A stretch of DNA of 64,000 nt, taken from an uncultured Mesonia sp. (GTDB lineage Bacteria; Bacteroidota; Bacteroidia; Flavobacteriales; Flavobacteriaceae). Below are positions 27,154-35,684 of the stretch, in pieces. The stretch's first letter is position 1. Each line of letters opens with the position of its first letter. Below the pieces are notes generated by a model. The model saw nothing but the letters and a program-made list of their open reading frames with translations, made no database searches and had not been told where the DNA came from. The position numbers and the translations under genes are program-made. Location of the stretch: NCBI GenBank assembly GCA_958296185.1, contig CATQIB010000016.1, positions 1-64,000 of the forward strand, read 5' to 3'.

Positions 27154-27588
27154 TTAAAATACTTTTTGCATTTTGTAATGCTCACCAATTCCAGCAATGG
27201 TAAATATTTCGCTTGTTATTTCGGTATCAAATTTCAAGTAAAACGGCACAGCCTTTACACGGGCATTCCACCAAATTTTTTCAACCTTTTGTTGCCTGCA
27301 GTGATTTAAAATGTATTGCATTAAAAAATGACCTGCTCCCGTTCTTTGATATTTTTTGCGAATAGCCATACCTCGTAGTTGATAACATTTACCTGTTTTA
27401 TAGAAGGTACTTTCAGACACTAACAAAGTAGCTACGCCAATAAGTTGATTTTTTGAAAATACACCAAAATGAAGCGTGCCTTTACGTAAATCACCTTCAA
27501 ATTTACAATCTTGCCGATGAGCACCCGGTCTAAGAATTTCTTGTCTTATAGGCAAAACCGCTTGTGGTGATATGCTTTGAACGTACAT
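27154..27588 (-). CDS. GNAT family N-acetyltransferase
   Basis: A 144-residue GNAT protein with the acetyl-CoA motif A, LRGMAIRKKYQRTGAGHFLMQYIL (RxxGxG/A reads QRTGAG). The N-terminus starts MYVQSISPQAVLPIRQEILRPG, a form seen in flavobacterial GNATs. Acceptor unknown. It sits between a second, smaller GNAT-like gene (one-base gap upstream) and the M15 peptidase downstream. Confidence 0.85.
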   Translation of the reverse strand: MYVQSISPQAVLPIRQEILRPGAHRQDCKFEGDLRKGTLHFGVFSKNQLIGVATLLVSESTFYKTGKCYQLRGMAIRKKYQRTGAGHFLMQYILNHCRQQKVEKIWWNARVKAVPFYLKFDTEITSEIFTIAGIGEHYKMQKVF

Positions 27589-27876
27589 TTAAACTTTTAA
27601 TTTTTGATATTCTTTATTTTGTTCAAATTTCACCTCGGCAAAGGGACAAAGCGGATCTATTTTTAACTGATTTTTTTGCGCATACCTTACGGCTTTTTCT
27701 AAAAGTTTAGAAGCAAAACCTTGGCCTTCGTGCCCTTTTTTTGTCTCAGTATGGTCTATTACAATAATATCTTGCCCTTTTTTAAAATAAGAAAGCTCTG
27801 CAAGAACACCTTTATCATTCCGCATATAAAAAACCCCGTTGGTCTCGTTTTCTCTGTGTTTGATATCGTTCTCCAT
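27589..27876 (-). CDS. Small GNAT-like acetyltransferase (Acetyltransf_CG type)
   Basis: A 95-residue protein with a minimal GNAT core: GVFYMRNDKGVLAELSYFKK, DIIVIDHTETKKGHEGQGFASKLLEKAVRYA, and PLCPFAEVKF. This is the YjdJ/Acetyltransf_CG type, in which only the acetyl-CoA-binding half is kept and a conserved Cys lies in the CPF motif. It starts the GNAT-GNAT-M15 run; upstream lies the tRNA-Gly promoter on the other strand. Confidence 0.85.
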   Translation of the reverse strand: MENDIKHRENETNGVFYMRNDKGVLAELSYFKKGQDIIVIDHTETKKGHEGQGFASKLLEKAVRYAQKNQLKIDPLCPFAEVKFEQNKEYQKLKV

Positions 27877-27956
27877 ATTTATGTGCTTTGAAACCTTATC
27901 TTTAGGTTTTCTTTTTGTTTGCTCTATATTTGATAGTATAAAATTAATTTTTTCTT

Positions 27957-27985
27957 TTGCAAAGTCAAAATCTTATGTATATTTG
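27957..27985 (+). promoter_or_regulatory. Bacteroidota promoter of tRNA-Gly
   Basis: TTG at 27957-27959 (within TTTTG), 18-base spacer, and TATATTTG at 27978-27985: a near-perfect match to the Bacteroidota consensus. The tRNA begins 9 bases after the -7 box. Confidence 0.8.
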
Positions 27986-27993
27986 CCTCACTT

Positions 27994-28066
27994 GCGGGAG
28001 TAGCTCAGTTGGTAGAGCGTCAGCCTTCCAAGCTGAATGTCGCCAGTTCGAACCTGGTCTCCCGCT
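27994..28066 (+). tRNA. tRNA-Gly (anticodon TCC)
   Basis: 73-base cloverleaf: acceptor GCGGGAG paired with CTCCCGC, D-arm GCTC/GAGC, anticodon stem TCAGC/GCTGA around loop CTTCCAA (anticodon TCC at 28027-28029), T-loop TTCGAAC, discriminator T. CCA is not encoded. Confidence 0.97.
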
Positions 28067-28073
28067 CTAAATT

Positions 28074-28097
28074 AAATCCGCTTTAAGCGGATTTTTT
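28074..28097. terminator. Bidirectional terminator between tRNA-Gly and glsA
   Basis: Inverted repeat AAATCCGCTT (28074-28083) / AAGCGGATTT (28085-28094) with following T-run, between convergent tRNA-Gly and glutaminase genes. Confidence 0.85.
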
Positions 28098-28099
28098 TA

Positions 28100-29011
28100 T
28101 TAGAAAATAGAGAGCCCTGTTAAACTGGTTAACTCTTCTAATGCCCGCATTCCCTTTTCAGAATTTCCGTGTTCGTTCAACGGTGGACTCCATACCGCTA
28201 CACTGTACTTGTCTGGATGAATAGCAACAATGCCACCACCCACGCCACTTTTACCAGGTAAACCTACACGAAAGCTGAATTCACCTGCCTCGTCATAAAA
28301 ACCACAAGTTTGCATAAGAGCATTGATTCGTTTGGTGCTATTTTCTTTTAGTATTTGTTTATTATTGTGTAATAAAATACCATCATTCGTAAAAACCATA
28401 AAAGCATTTGCAAGTTGTTTGCAAGACATAGCTAGCGAACATTGGTGAAAATAAAAATCTAACACCAAATCTATGTCATTGCGAATGTTTCCTAGCGCTT
28501 TCATGTAATTTACAAGCGCCACATTCCTGTAACCTGTCTTTTTTTCTGAGGCAGCGACCTCTTCATCATAAGCAATACTGGTATCATTGGTTATTTCGTG
28601 TACAAAATCTAATAAAACTTGTTTTGGGTTGTCGAATGTACTTACCAGAATATCTGCAATTACCAAAGCACCTGAGTTTATAAAAGGGTTTCTAGGAACT
28701 CCTTTATCTTGTTCGAGTTGCATTAAAGAGTTAAAAGCATTCCCAGAGGGCTCTACGTCTACTCGTTTCCATATGCCTTTCGCATATTTCTTGGCTAAAG
28801 CTAAGGTAAATACCTTTGAGATACTTTGTATGCTAAAGGTTTCTTGATGATCACCAAAACCAAAATTTTCACCGCTAATGCAAGCCAAATTCATGCCAAA
28901 TTTATGACGGGGTACAAAAGCTAACTCTGGGATATAGTCTGCTACCTTACCTAAATCGTCATAATTTACTAAGTCTTTTTCTATGATATTTAATATGGCT
29001 TGGTAGTTCAT
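28100..29011 (-). CDS. glsA: Glutaminase (GlsA type)
   Basis: Hydrolyses L-glutamine to glutamate and ammonia. This is a serine-dependent beta-lactamase-like fold. The SxxK motif is S63-I-S-K66 (SIQSISKVFTLALA); PRNPFINSGALV, CSLAMSCKQLANA and a GKSGVGGGIVA motif complete the site. Length (303) is normal. The pepE stop abuts its ATG, so they form a two-gene operon for amino-acid recovery. Confidence 0.94.
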   Translation of the reverse strand: MNYQAILNIIEKDLVNYDDLGKVADYIPELAFVPRHKFGMNLACISGENFGFGDHQETFSIQSISKVFTLALAKKYAKGIWKRVDVEPSGNAFNSLMQLEQDKGVPRNPFINSGALVIADILVSTFDNPKQVLLDFVHEITNDTSIAYDEEVAASEKKTGYRNVALVNYMKALGNIRNDIDLVLDFYFHQCSLAMSCKQLANAFMVFTNDGILLHNNKQILKENSTKRINALMQTCGFYDEAGEFSFRVGLPGKSGVGGGIVAIHPDKYSVAVWSPPLNEHGNSEKGMRALEELTSLTGLSIF

Positions 29012-29719
29012 TTATCCTAGGGTATTAAAATTAAAATCTGGCGCAATCTCCTTTGGCTTTTTATTGGGTAAAAAAAGGCGTGCATTTAGTTTTCCTTTAA
29101 GTAAGCAAGAATCTCCTTGAATTCTTATCCAGCTGCCTTCGCGTAACCCTACGACGGGTGTTGAGTTAAGGTTTAAAAACTCTAATATTCTTGTTTCGCG
29201 GGTTTCGCCTTTATGGGTTGAGTGAGGATCTGGATCTAGATAATGCGGATTTATATTAAAGTTTAAAATACCAAGAGCTTCAAAACTAGGCGGATATACG
29301 ATGGGCATATCGTTGGTAGTATTTATGGTTTTACCGCATATATTACTCCCTGCACTAGTACCTAAATAAGGCATGCCTCTTAGTATCTTCTCTCTTAAAG
29401 GAGTTAATAAGTTATTTTCTTGTAACTGTTTGGTTAATAAAAAAGTATTACCACCTCCGGTAAATATAGCCTCGGCAGATTGAATGGCTTCGGTATAATT
29501 TTTAAAAGTATGTAATCCTACAATCGTTGTGTCTTTTAGAAAAGACAATCCTTGTTTAGCTTTTTCTGTATATTCTTCGTGTGTAATACCTCCAGGTCTT
29601 GCAAAAGGTATAAATAAAATAGACTTACATCCGCTAAAAAGAATTTCTAACTCAGGTTTGAGATATTCTAGGTAATTCGATCCATGAACCGTAGACGTAC
29701 TTGCAATAATACTATTCAT
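29012..29719 (-). CDS. pepE: Dipeptidase E (alpha-aspartyl dipeptidase)
   Basis: A serine peptidase of family S51 that cleaves Asp-X dipeptides. The nucleophile Ser122 lies in YLGTSAGSNI, with FTGGGNTFLL upstream and NINPHYLDPD (His) downstream. Length 235 is close to E. coli PepE (229). Co-transcribed with glsA. Confidence 0.92.
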   Translation of the reverse strand: MNSIIASTSTVHGSNYLEYLKPELEILFSGCKSILFIPFARPGGITHEEYTEKAKQGLSFLKDTTIVGLHTFKNYTEAIQSAEAIFTGGGNTFLLTKQLQENNLLTPLREKILRGMPYLGTSAGSNICGKTINTTNDMPIVYPPSFEALGILNFNINPHYLDPDPHSTHKGETRETRILEFLNLNSTPVVGLREGSWIRIQGDSCLLKGKLNARLFLPNKKPKEIAPDFNFNTLG

Positions 29720-29814
29720 AAGTATTTAATTTTTCATAAATTTTAGGTAAATTTATTTGATTTGGCAACGAACACAAAAGTTTATGCCTATTTTAACCTG
29801 ATATTAGCTTAGTT

Positions 29815-30591
29815 ATGAAAAAAATTGTACTTCTGCTTCTTCTATTATCCAGTAGCCTATACGCACAGATAGACTCGCGTGTTTTTGTAAAGGGTAAAAT
29901 AATGTTAGACGATTATTTTAATTTAAATGATGTACTTATTTACGACTTAAATACAGCTAGTGGTGTATTTACTAGTGATAACGGCGAATTTATAATTAAA
30001 GTAGGTCTTAACGATCAGCTTTTGGTTTCTTCGGTGCAATTTGAAGATTTTAAAGTTATTGTTGACCAAGGCGTAATAGATAATAAAATTATAAATATTA
30101 AGATAAAAGGCTCTGAAAATGTTTTAGAAGAAGTTACTGTCAAGCCTTATAACCTTTCGGGGGATGTAATTGCCGATGTTCAAAAAATAAGCCTTGAAGA
30201 GGTGAAGCAAGCACGACCTAATTTTAATGAAGAAGCTTATACTTTTCGCTATAAATTTAGACCAGATGAACAATCTGCTGTAGAAAATATAGCCATTGAA
30301 AAAAGTTACCTCACCAATGGTCTAAATTTCACAAACATGATTAAGGCAATTGTGAAAGGAAGCCGTGAAAAAGAGAATCAGAATTTAGATAAAGAACTTA
30401 TGGCGCTTGAACAAAGTCCATTTTTTCAACAATATATAGAGGTGCCAAGCGATAGAATTCCAGCGTTTATTGATTATCTAAAAAATGAAGAAATAGATAG
30501 AAAATTTTTTAAAAAAGGCAATGAATTAAATTTAATCGAGCATTTAATTGAAAAGAGTGAAGAATTCAAATTGCAACAATTAAAAAAATGA
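29815..30591 (+). CDS. Secreted carboxypeptidase-regulatory-like domain protein
   Basis: A 258-residue protein with a signal peptide (cut near LYAQ-IDSR). Residues 25-110 form a CarboxypepD_reg-like beta-sandwich (FVKGKIMLDDYFNLNDVLIYDLNTASGVFTSDNG, LLVSSVQFEDFKVIV), the same domain that starts TonB-dependent receptors. No plug or barrel follows; the C-terminal half is helical and charged. It is paralogous to the next gene (30654). Function unknown; probably periplasmic or outer-membrane associated. Confidence 0.78.
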   Translation: MKKIVLLLLLLSSSLYAQIDSRVFVKGKIMLDDYFNLNDVLIYDLNTASGVFTSDNGEFIIKVGLNDQLLVSSVQFEDFKVIVDQGVIDNKIINIKIKGSENVLEEVTVKPYNLSGDVIADVQKISLEEVKQARPNFNEEAYTFRYKFRPDEQSAVENIAIEKSYLTNGLNFTNMIKAIVKGSREKENQNLDKELMALEQSPFFQQYIEVPSDRIPAFIDYLKNEEIDRKFFKKGNELNLIEHLIEKSEEFKLQQLKK

Positions 30592-30653
30592 TGCGTTTTT
30601 AAAGTATTGGGATAGTTTTTTAAATTCCATTTCATTAATACCTTTTTTGTTTT

Positions 30654-31436
30654 ATGACTGCGCAAATGTTTCACCCTTTAGCATTTTTACTGCTAATATT
30701 CTCTAGCCATGCTTTTGCTCAAACCCAAAGTTTACGCACAATAAAAGGGGTGATCATAGCCGACTCTATTGCGCAACGTGAAGTAAATATCGTTAATTTA
30801 AACACCAAAAAAGGAGTGGTAAGTCAAGCCGACGGCCAATTTACTATTGAAGCGAAAACAAATGATACATTGGTATTTTCTTCTTTACAATATGAGCCTT
30901 ATTCGTTGCTTGTAAAAGAGGCATCTTTTGAAAAGACATTAAAAGTTTATTTGTTTCCATTAATCAATGAACTAGAGCAAGTTGAGGTTTCTAATATTAG
31001 TCTTGAGGGTATTTTGCAGACCGATGTGAATCAATTAGAATTAAAACCTATTTTTCGGAATGAAGATCTTGGCTTTCCTACTATTAAAAGGCCCAGTTTG
31101 GCAGAACGCCGGTTGTATACCGCTATGAGCAGTGGCTCGGGTCTACCGTTAGACCCTTTGTTAAATATGATTTCTGGGAGATTAAAAGTGCTTAAACGTC
31201 AAGTAGCCTATGAAAAGCTAGAGCAAAAGGTAAGTGAAGTATTCTCCCTATTTTCACAGTATTATTTTATCAATGACTTAGAAATTCCAGAATATTTTGT
31301 CGAAGATTTTATATATTATTGTTTAGAGTTCAGTAATTTTGAAGAAATGTTAGGTCACAAAGATAAATTGCAGATGCTAGAATTTTTCAAATCCATAAAA
31401 ACGACCTATCTAAAGAGAAAAGAGATTACTGAGTGA
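30654..31436 (+). CDS. Secreted carboxypeptidase-regulatory-like domain protein, paralogue
   Basis: A 260-residue protein with signal peptide (ending HAFAQ-TQS) and the same layout as its neighbour: a CarboxypepD_reg-like domain (IKGVIIADSIAQREVNIVNLNTKKGVVSQADG, LVFSSLQYEPYSLLV) then a C-terminal helical part (SLAERRLYTAMSSGSGLPLDPLLNMISGR). The tandem pair arose by duplication and has diverged strongly. The stop overlaps the DUF6702 start (GTGA), linking it to the M1 peptidase gene downstream. Confidence 0.78.
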   Translation: MTAQMFHPLAFLLLIFSSHAFAQTQSLRTIKGVIIADSIAQREVNIVNLNTKKGVVSQADGQFTIEAKTNDTLVFSSLQYEPYSLLVKEASFEKTLKVYLFPLINELEQVEVSNISLEGILQTDVNQLELKPIFRNEDLGFPTIKRPSLAERRLYTAMSSGSGLPLDPLLNMISGRLKVLKRQVAYEKLEQKVSEVFSLFSQYYFINDLEIPEYFVEDFIYYCLEFSNFEEMLGHKDKLQMLEFFKSIKTTYLKRKEITE

Positions 31437-31936
31437 AGCCAAAACTAATTTTTATGCCCATCATTTTGGGTTTCATTTTATTTACAAACTTATCTAAACA
31501 TAAGTTTTATGTTAGTGTTACCGATGTAATGCATAAAGAAGAGACAGGAGAGGTTCAAGTAATTAGTCGCTTGTTCGTAGATGATTTTCAATTGCTTTTA
31601 CAAACTCGCTACGATAAATCTTTACGATTAACCTCAGGTGAACTTGACGAAAAAACTCAAACTTTTATTCAAAAATATTTTGATCAAAAATTTAGACTTG
31701 ACTTCAACGGTCGCCATCAAAACCTGACCTATATTGGCAGTAAGTTTGAAGATGACCGAATAGTGTGTTTTTTTGAGGGGAAGTTTGAGGGAACCATAAA
31801 TGATATTAAAGTGAAAAACACTTTATTAATTGATTTATACGAAACTCAAAAAAATCTGTTTCATTTTACACGGAATGGTAATATCAATTCGCTGCTGCTG
31901 GTAAAAGAAAAACCAGAAGGGCGCATTCAAATTTAA
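31433..31936 (+). CDS. DUF6702 family secreted protein
   Basis: A 167-residue protein with an N-terminal hydrophobic segment (about residues 5-18) followed by HKFYVSVTDVMHKEETGEVQVISRLFVDDFQLLL, the pattern of DUF6702. It is beta-rich, small and probably periplasmic or inner-membrane anchored. The start is a GTG at 31433 overlapping the previous stop by four bases. Relatives usually sit directly before an M1 peptidase, as here (10-base gap), suggesting shared function, not yet defined. Confidence 0.8.
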   Translation: MKPKLIFMPIILGFILFTNLSKHKFYVSVTDVMHKEETGEVQVISRLFVDDFQLLLQTRYDKSLRLTSGELDEKTQTFIQKYFDQKFRLDFNGRHQNLTYIGSKFEDDRIVCFFEGKFEGTINDIKVKNTLLIDLYETQKNLFHFTRNGNINSLLLVKEKPEGRIQI

Positions 31937-31946
31937 AATTCAGCTT

Positions 31947-34262
31947 ATGAATACTACAAACGCTATCAAAACCATTCTTATTTTTATGATTTGCATAGGT
32001 TTTGGTAATGCACAAGAGAAAAAGGAGACTCAAGAAAAAAATAGGGTAGAGGCAGGACATACCAACCAGAACAAATTTAAGCAGCTCTATGATGAATTTT
32101 CCACCCCTAATCAATACCGCACCGGTTCTGGTGCTCCAGGCGAGGCTTATTATCAAAATACAGCCGACTATTACATGGATATTCAACTAGATGACCTAAA
32201 CCAAAAACTATCTGGTTTTGAAACGATTACTTATACCAACAATTCTCCCGATGAGCTAACCTATCTTTGGGTGCAACTCGACCAAAACATTAGAGGAGAA
32301 AAGGGTAAAAGTGATTTAATCAGGTCTCAAAAATTACCAGAGGTAACCCCCATGAATAGATTTGTTTCTACCTATGCTAAGCAGCCTTTTAAAGGAGGGT
32401 TTAATATAGAATCGGTTAGTCATAAAGGCAAAGCTTTACCCTATACTATTCACCAAACTATGATGCGTGTAGACTTACCAAAAGCTTTGCAGCCAGGTGA
32501 TAAGTTTCAATTTTCTATAAAATGGTGGTATAATCTAAACAATCATGTAACCGATGGTGGTCGATCTGGTTACGAGTATTTTGAGGAAGATGGGAACTAT
32601 GCTTATGTGATTGCACAGTTTTTCCCTCGAATGGCCGTTTATAATGATGTTGAAGGCTGGCAAAACTACCAATTCTGGGGTAGTGGTGAGTTCGCCCTGC
32701 CTTTTGGCGATTATAAAGTAAATATTACTGTACCGGCAGATCATATTTTGGACGCAACAGGTAAATTGAAAAACAGAAAAAAGGTTTTTAGTAAAAAAAT
32801 GATCGAACGCTTTGAAAAAGCTAAAAATTCTTATGATAAACCTGTTTTCATCGTAACTCAAGAAGAGGCAGAAAAGGCAGAGAAAGGTTTTTCTAAAAAA
32901 ACAAAAACCTGGCAATTTGAAGCCAAACAAGTGCGTGATTTTGCGTTTGCAAGCTCGCGTAAATTTATATGGGATATGCAGGCCGTAAAAATTGGTGATA
33001 AATCGGTTATGGCGGTTTCTTTATATCCTAAAGAAGGCAACCCGCTATGGGAAGAGTACTCTACAAAAGTGGTAGCTTCAACCCTTAAAAGCTATAGCCG
33101 AATGACTTTTGATTATCCTTATCATAAAGCCATTTCTGTGCACGCCAAAAGACAAGGTATGGAATATCCAATGATTTGTTGGAACTACGGTCGACCAGAA
33201 AAAGATGGCAGCTATTCAGACCGAGTGAAATTTGGAATGATAAGCGTAATTATTCATGAAATTGGGCATAATTTTTTTCCAATGATTGTAAATAGTGATG
33301 AGCGACAATGGGGTTGGATGGATGAAGGTATAAATACCTTTGTGCAGTATGTAGCTGAGCAAGATTTTGCCGAAACCTATCCTAATGCAATTAAACCACT
33401 AAAAAAATATCCGTCAAGAAGAGGTGATCCTGCTAAAATAGTGCCCTATATGAAAGGCAATCAAAGTTTTATTGCACCCATAATGAGTAATCCAGAGCAA
33501 GTGTATCAATTAGGGAATAACGCATACGGTAAACCAGCAACGGCGCTTAATATTTTGAGAGAAACAGTAATGGGTAGAGAACTTTTTGACTATGCTTTTA
33601 GAACTTATTCTCAGCGATGGATGTTTAAACACCCCACACCAGAAGATTTCTTTAGAACTATGGAAGATGCTTCGAGTGTAGATTTAGACTGGTTTTGGAG
33701 AGGTTGGTTTTACACTACCGATGTGGTCGATATCGGTATTGAATCCGTAAAGAAATACTATGTGACCGATCAACCTACGGCGTCTGGAAGAGCCTTTCTT
33801 GAAAACTATGGGGTGACAAATCCTAAAAACATAGATGCCTTATACGTTGTGTCCGAAAATGATACCGAATTAACCAATGAGATGAAAAGTAAGACGACCC
33901 TTGAGAATGCACCGCGTTTAAAAGAGTTTTTATTAGATAACTTTACGGAAGTAGAACGTCAAGCCATTGAGGTTCCTAACTATTTTTATACCATTACTTT
34001 TGAAAAACCCGGAGGATTGGTAATGCCAATTTTAGTAACGTATACTTTTGCCGATGGCTCTGAAAAGCAAGTAACCTATCCTGCACAAATCTGGAGAAAA
34101 AACGATAGGCAGGTAAAACGTGTGATGGCTAGCCAGGTTGAACTGGTAAAAGTACAGGTAGATAAAGATCAGCTAACAGCCGATGTTAATACCACTAATA
34201 ATACTTGGCCCAAAGAAAAACAAGAATCCGAATTTGAACGCTTTAAAAAACAACAAAATTAG
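31947..34262 (+). CDS. Secreted M1-family zinc metallopeptidase
   Basis: A 771-residue aminopeptidase-N-like enzyme with a signal peptide (ends FGNAQ). The thermolysin-type site is H437-E-I-G-H441 with the third ligand E460 (HEXXH-x18-E; WMDEGINTF). An N-terminal beta-domain (YYMDIQLDDLNQKLSGFETITYTNNS) precedes it. It would act on peptides in the periplasm or at the surface. There is no T9SS sorting domain at the C-terminus, which ends in a Lys/Glu-rich helix. Terminator follows at 34266. Confidence 0.9.
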   Translation: MNTTNAIKTILIFMICIGFGNAQEKKETQEKNRVEAGHTNQNKFKQLYDEFSTPNQYRTGSGAPGEAYYQNTADYYMDIQLDDLNQKLSGFETITYTNNSPDELTYLWVQLDQNIRGEKGKSDLIRSQKLPEVTPMNRFVSTYAKQPFKGGFNIESVSHKGKALPYTIHQTMMRVDLPKALQPGDKFQFSIKWWYNLNNHVTDGGRSGYEYFEEDGNYAYVIAQFFPRMAVYNDVEGWQNYQFWGSGEFALPFGDYKVNITVPADHILDATGKLKNRKKVFSKKMIERFEKAKNSYDKPVFIVTQEEAEKAEKGFSKKTKTWQFEAKQVRDFAFASSRKFIWDMQAVKIGDKSVMAVSLYPKEGNPLWEEYSTKVVASTLKSYSRMTFDYPYHKAISVHAKRQGMEYPMICWNYGRPEKDGSYSDRVKFGMISVIIHEIGHNFFPMIVNSDERQWGWMDEGINTFVQYVAEQDFAETYPNAIKPLKKYPSRRGDPAKIVPYMKGNQSFIAPIMSNPEQVYQLGNNAYGKPATALNILRETVMGRELFDYAFRTYSQRWMFKHPTPEDFFRTMEDASSVDLDWFWRGWFYTTDVVDIGIESVKKYYVTDQPTASGRAFLENYGVTNPKNIDALYVVSENDTELTNEMKSKTTLENAPRLKEFLLDNFTEVERQAIEVPNYFYTITFEKPGGLVMPILVTYTFADGSEKQVTYPAQIWRKNDRQVKRVMASQVELVKVQVDKDQLTADVNTTNNTWPKEKQESEFERFKKQQN

Positions 34263-34265
34263 GCT

Positions 34266-34298
34266 AAAAAGCTCACTTTAACGGGTGAGCTTTTTTTA
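34266..34298 (+). terminator. Terminator after the M1 peptidase
   Basis: AAAAAGCTCAC (34266-34276) / GTGAGCTTTTT (34285-34295), 8-base loop, T-run. Its position argues against extending tatA upstream to 34285. Confidence 0.85.
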
Positions 34299-34314
34299 TG
34301 AGAAAATTCCCTCG

Positions 34315-34322
34315 TATATTTG
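34315..34322 (+). promoter_or_regulatory. TAnnTTTG element just before tatA
   Basis: TATATTTG lies four bases before the tatA ATG. If used, transcription would start at or near the ATG. No well-placed -33 TTG is seen, so this is tentative. Confidence 0.35.
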
Positions 34323-34326
34323 CATT

Positions 34327-34605
34327 ATGTATATCAGTTTTTTATTTATAAGTGGAGCCGAAATAGCTTTTATAGTTTTTATATTAGTTATGGTTTTTGG
34401 TGCCGATAAAATTCCTGAAATAGCCAGAGGCTTAGGTCAGGGTATGCGTCAAATAAAAGACGCCACCAATGATATTAAAAATGAGATTACGCAAACCTCG
34501 AATGAGCATCTAGAAGACTTTAGGGGTAAAGAAATTACCGATGAAGTTGATAAGGTAAAAGAAGAAATAGAGGAGATCACAGGAGCGATAAGAAGACGTC
34601 GCTAA
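34327..34605 (+). CDS. tatA: Twin-arginine translocase TatA/E subunit
   Basis: A 92-residue protein: a single N-terminal membrane helix (FISGAEIAFIVFILVMVFG), the hinge FGADKIPEIARGLGQG and an amphipathic then charged tail. This is the TatA architecture; it forms the Tat pore with TatC, which is not in the window. A longer frame opening at 34285 would start inside the preceding terminator, so I use the ATG at 34327. Stop and the PAP2 start overlap by one base. Confidence 0.9.
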   Translation: MYISFLFISGAEIAFIVFILVMVFGADKIPEIARGLGQGMRQIKDATNDIKNEITQTSNEHLEDFRGKEITDEVDKVKEEIEEITGAIRRRR

Positions 34606-35178
34606 TGCTAGATCAAATTAAACAATGGGATAGAGAGCTTTTTATTTATCTTAATAGTTTAGGGGTAGAGCAATACGATCAGTTTTGGATTCTCGTTACC
34701 CAAGAAGAATTCTGGATTCCCTTATATTTGTTTCTACTAGGTCTTATATTCTACAAATTTAAAGATGCAGCTAGTCGTAAATACCTACTATTGGGTTATC
34801 TGGGAAGTTTCGCTGTAACTTTTGGTATTACTCGTTTGATAAAATTTAGTGTACAGCGGTTACGCCCCAACCAAGTAGATAGTTTAAAAGAATTAATACG
34901 GGTTTTGCAAGAGCCAACTTATTTTAGCTTTGTTTCGGGACATACCTCAACGTCTATGGCCATTACAACTTATTTCGTGTTGCTTTTTTAGAGAACGCTT
35001 TAGTTGGATTTATTTTCTTTACTTATGGCCTTTTTTATTTGCCAGTAGCCGTATCTATGTGGGGGTGCATTATCCATTAGATCTTTTAGCCGGAGCAATT
35101 TTAGGAGTAAGTATAGCCTTATTAATTTACGCCTTTGTTAAAAAAATGTCTCCTATTTTAGCCAATGAAAATTTATAA
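34605..35178 (+). pseudogene. PAP2-family phosphatase gene, frameshifted
   Basis: The first frame (128 residues) has the PAP2 motif 1 KFSVQRLRP and motif 2 SGHTSTSM, then ends at a TAG within GCTTTTTTAG. Motif 3, SSRIYVGVHYPLD, and two further membrane helices continue in another frame to 35178. Removing one T from the six-T run at 34984-34989 restores a normal membrane phosphatase of about 190 residues. All catalytic residues are intact across the two frames, so this is either a homopolymer sequencing error or a very recent mutation. Likely substrate is undecaprenyl diphosphate or phosphatidate. Confidence 0.85.
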
Positions 35179-35680
35179 ACCTCAGCCTAGTCAAGCCTCT
35201 TACTACTATCAAAATTATCTTGATGCCGCACCAGGCGAGTATGTTTTAGAATCGCTTTCGCTCACCAAGCAAGCGAGTATAGATGTTTTAAAAAATATAC
35301 CAGCATCACTTGAAGATTATCGATATGCGCCAGAAAAATGGACAATAAAGCAACTTTGGCAACACATAATAGATTGCGAGCAGGTTTTTTCTTATCGTTT
35401 ATTAAGAGTTTTACGTGGAGACCAAACGGCATTAGTCGGTTTTGATGAGAATGCTTTTGCAGCCAATGATGCAAGCGATTTGCTTAGTTTAGACCAGCTT
35501 AAAGCTGATTTTTTATTGGTACGCGAGCATACTTTTATGTTGTTGAAACAATTGAAGGTAGAACAGCTTGATCTTGAGCTAGAAGCAAGCGACTGCCCCT
35601 TTTCACCTAGGATTTTGCTCTGGATCATTTCGGGGCACAACCAACATCATCTAAATATCTTAAAAGAACGCTATTTATAA
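35165..35680 (+). CDS. DinB-family metalloprotein
   Basis: A 171-residue four-helix DinB_2 protein. The metal ligands are H67 (LWQHIIDCEQ) and the HxxxH pair H158 and H162 (SGHNQHHLNIL). Members include thiol-S-transferases and many uncharacterised proteins; substrate not deducible. It overlaps the end of the PAP2 frame by 14 bases and converges on the O-methyltransferase with a four-base gap. Confidence 0.83.
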   Translation: MKIYKPQPSQASYYYQNYLDAAPGEYVLESLSLTKQASIDVLKNIPASLEDYRYAPEKWTIKQLWQHIIDCEQVFSYRLLRVLRGDQTALVGFDENAFAANDASDLLSLDQLKADFLLVREHTFMLLKQLKVEQLDLELEASDCPFSPRILLWIISGHNQHHLNILKERYL

Positions 35681-35684
35681 GTGT

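Noticed and set aside
32535-32930. 131-residue minus-strand frame inside the M1 peptidase gene.
   Set aside because: Shadow of the peptidase frame; Phe/Cys-rich composition typical of antisense.
34285-34326. A longer tatA start at 34285.
   Set aside because: It begins inside the terminator of the M1 peptidase and adds residues before a complete TatA N-terminus.
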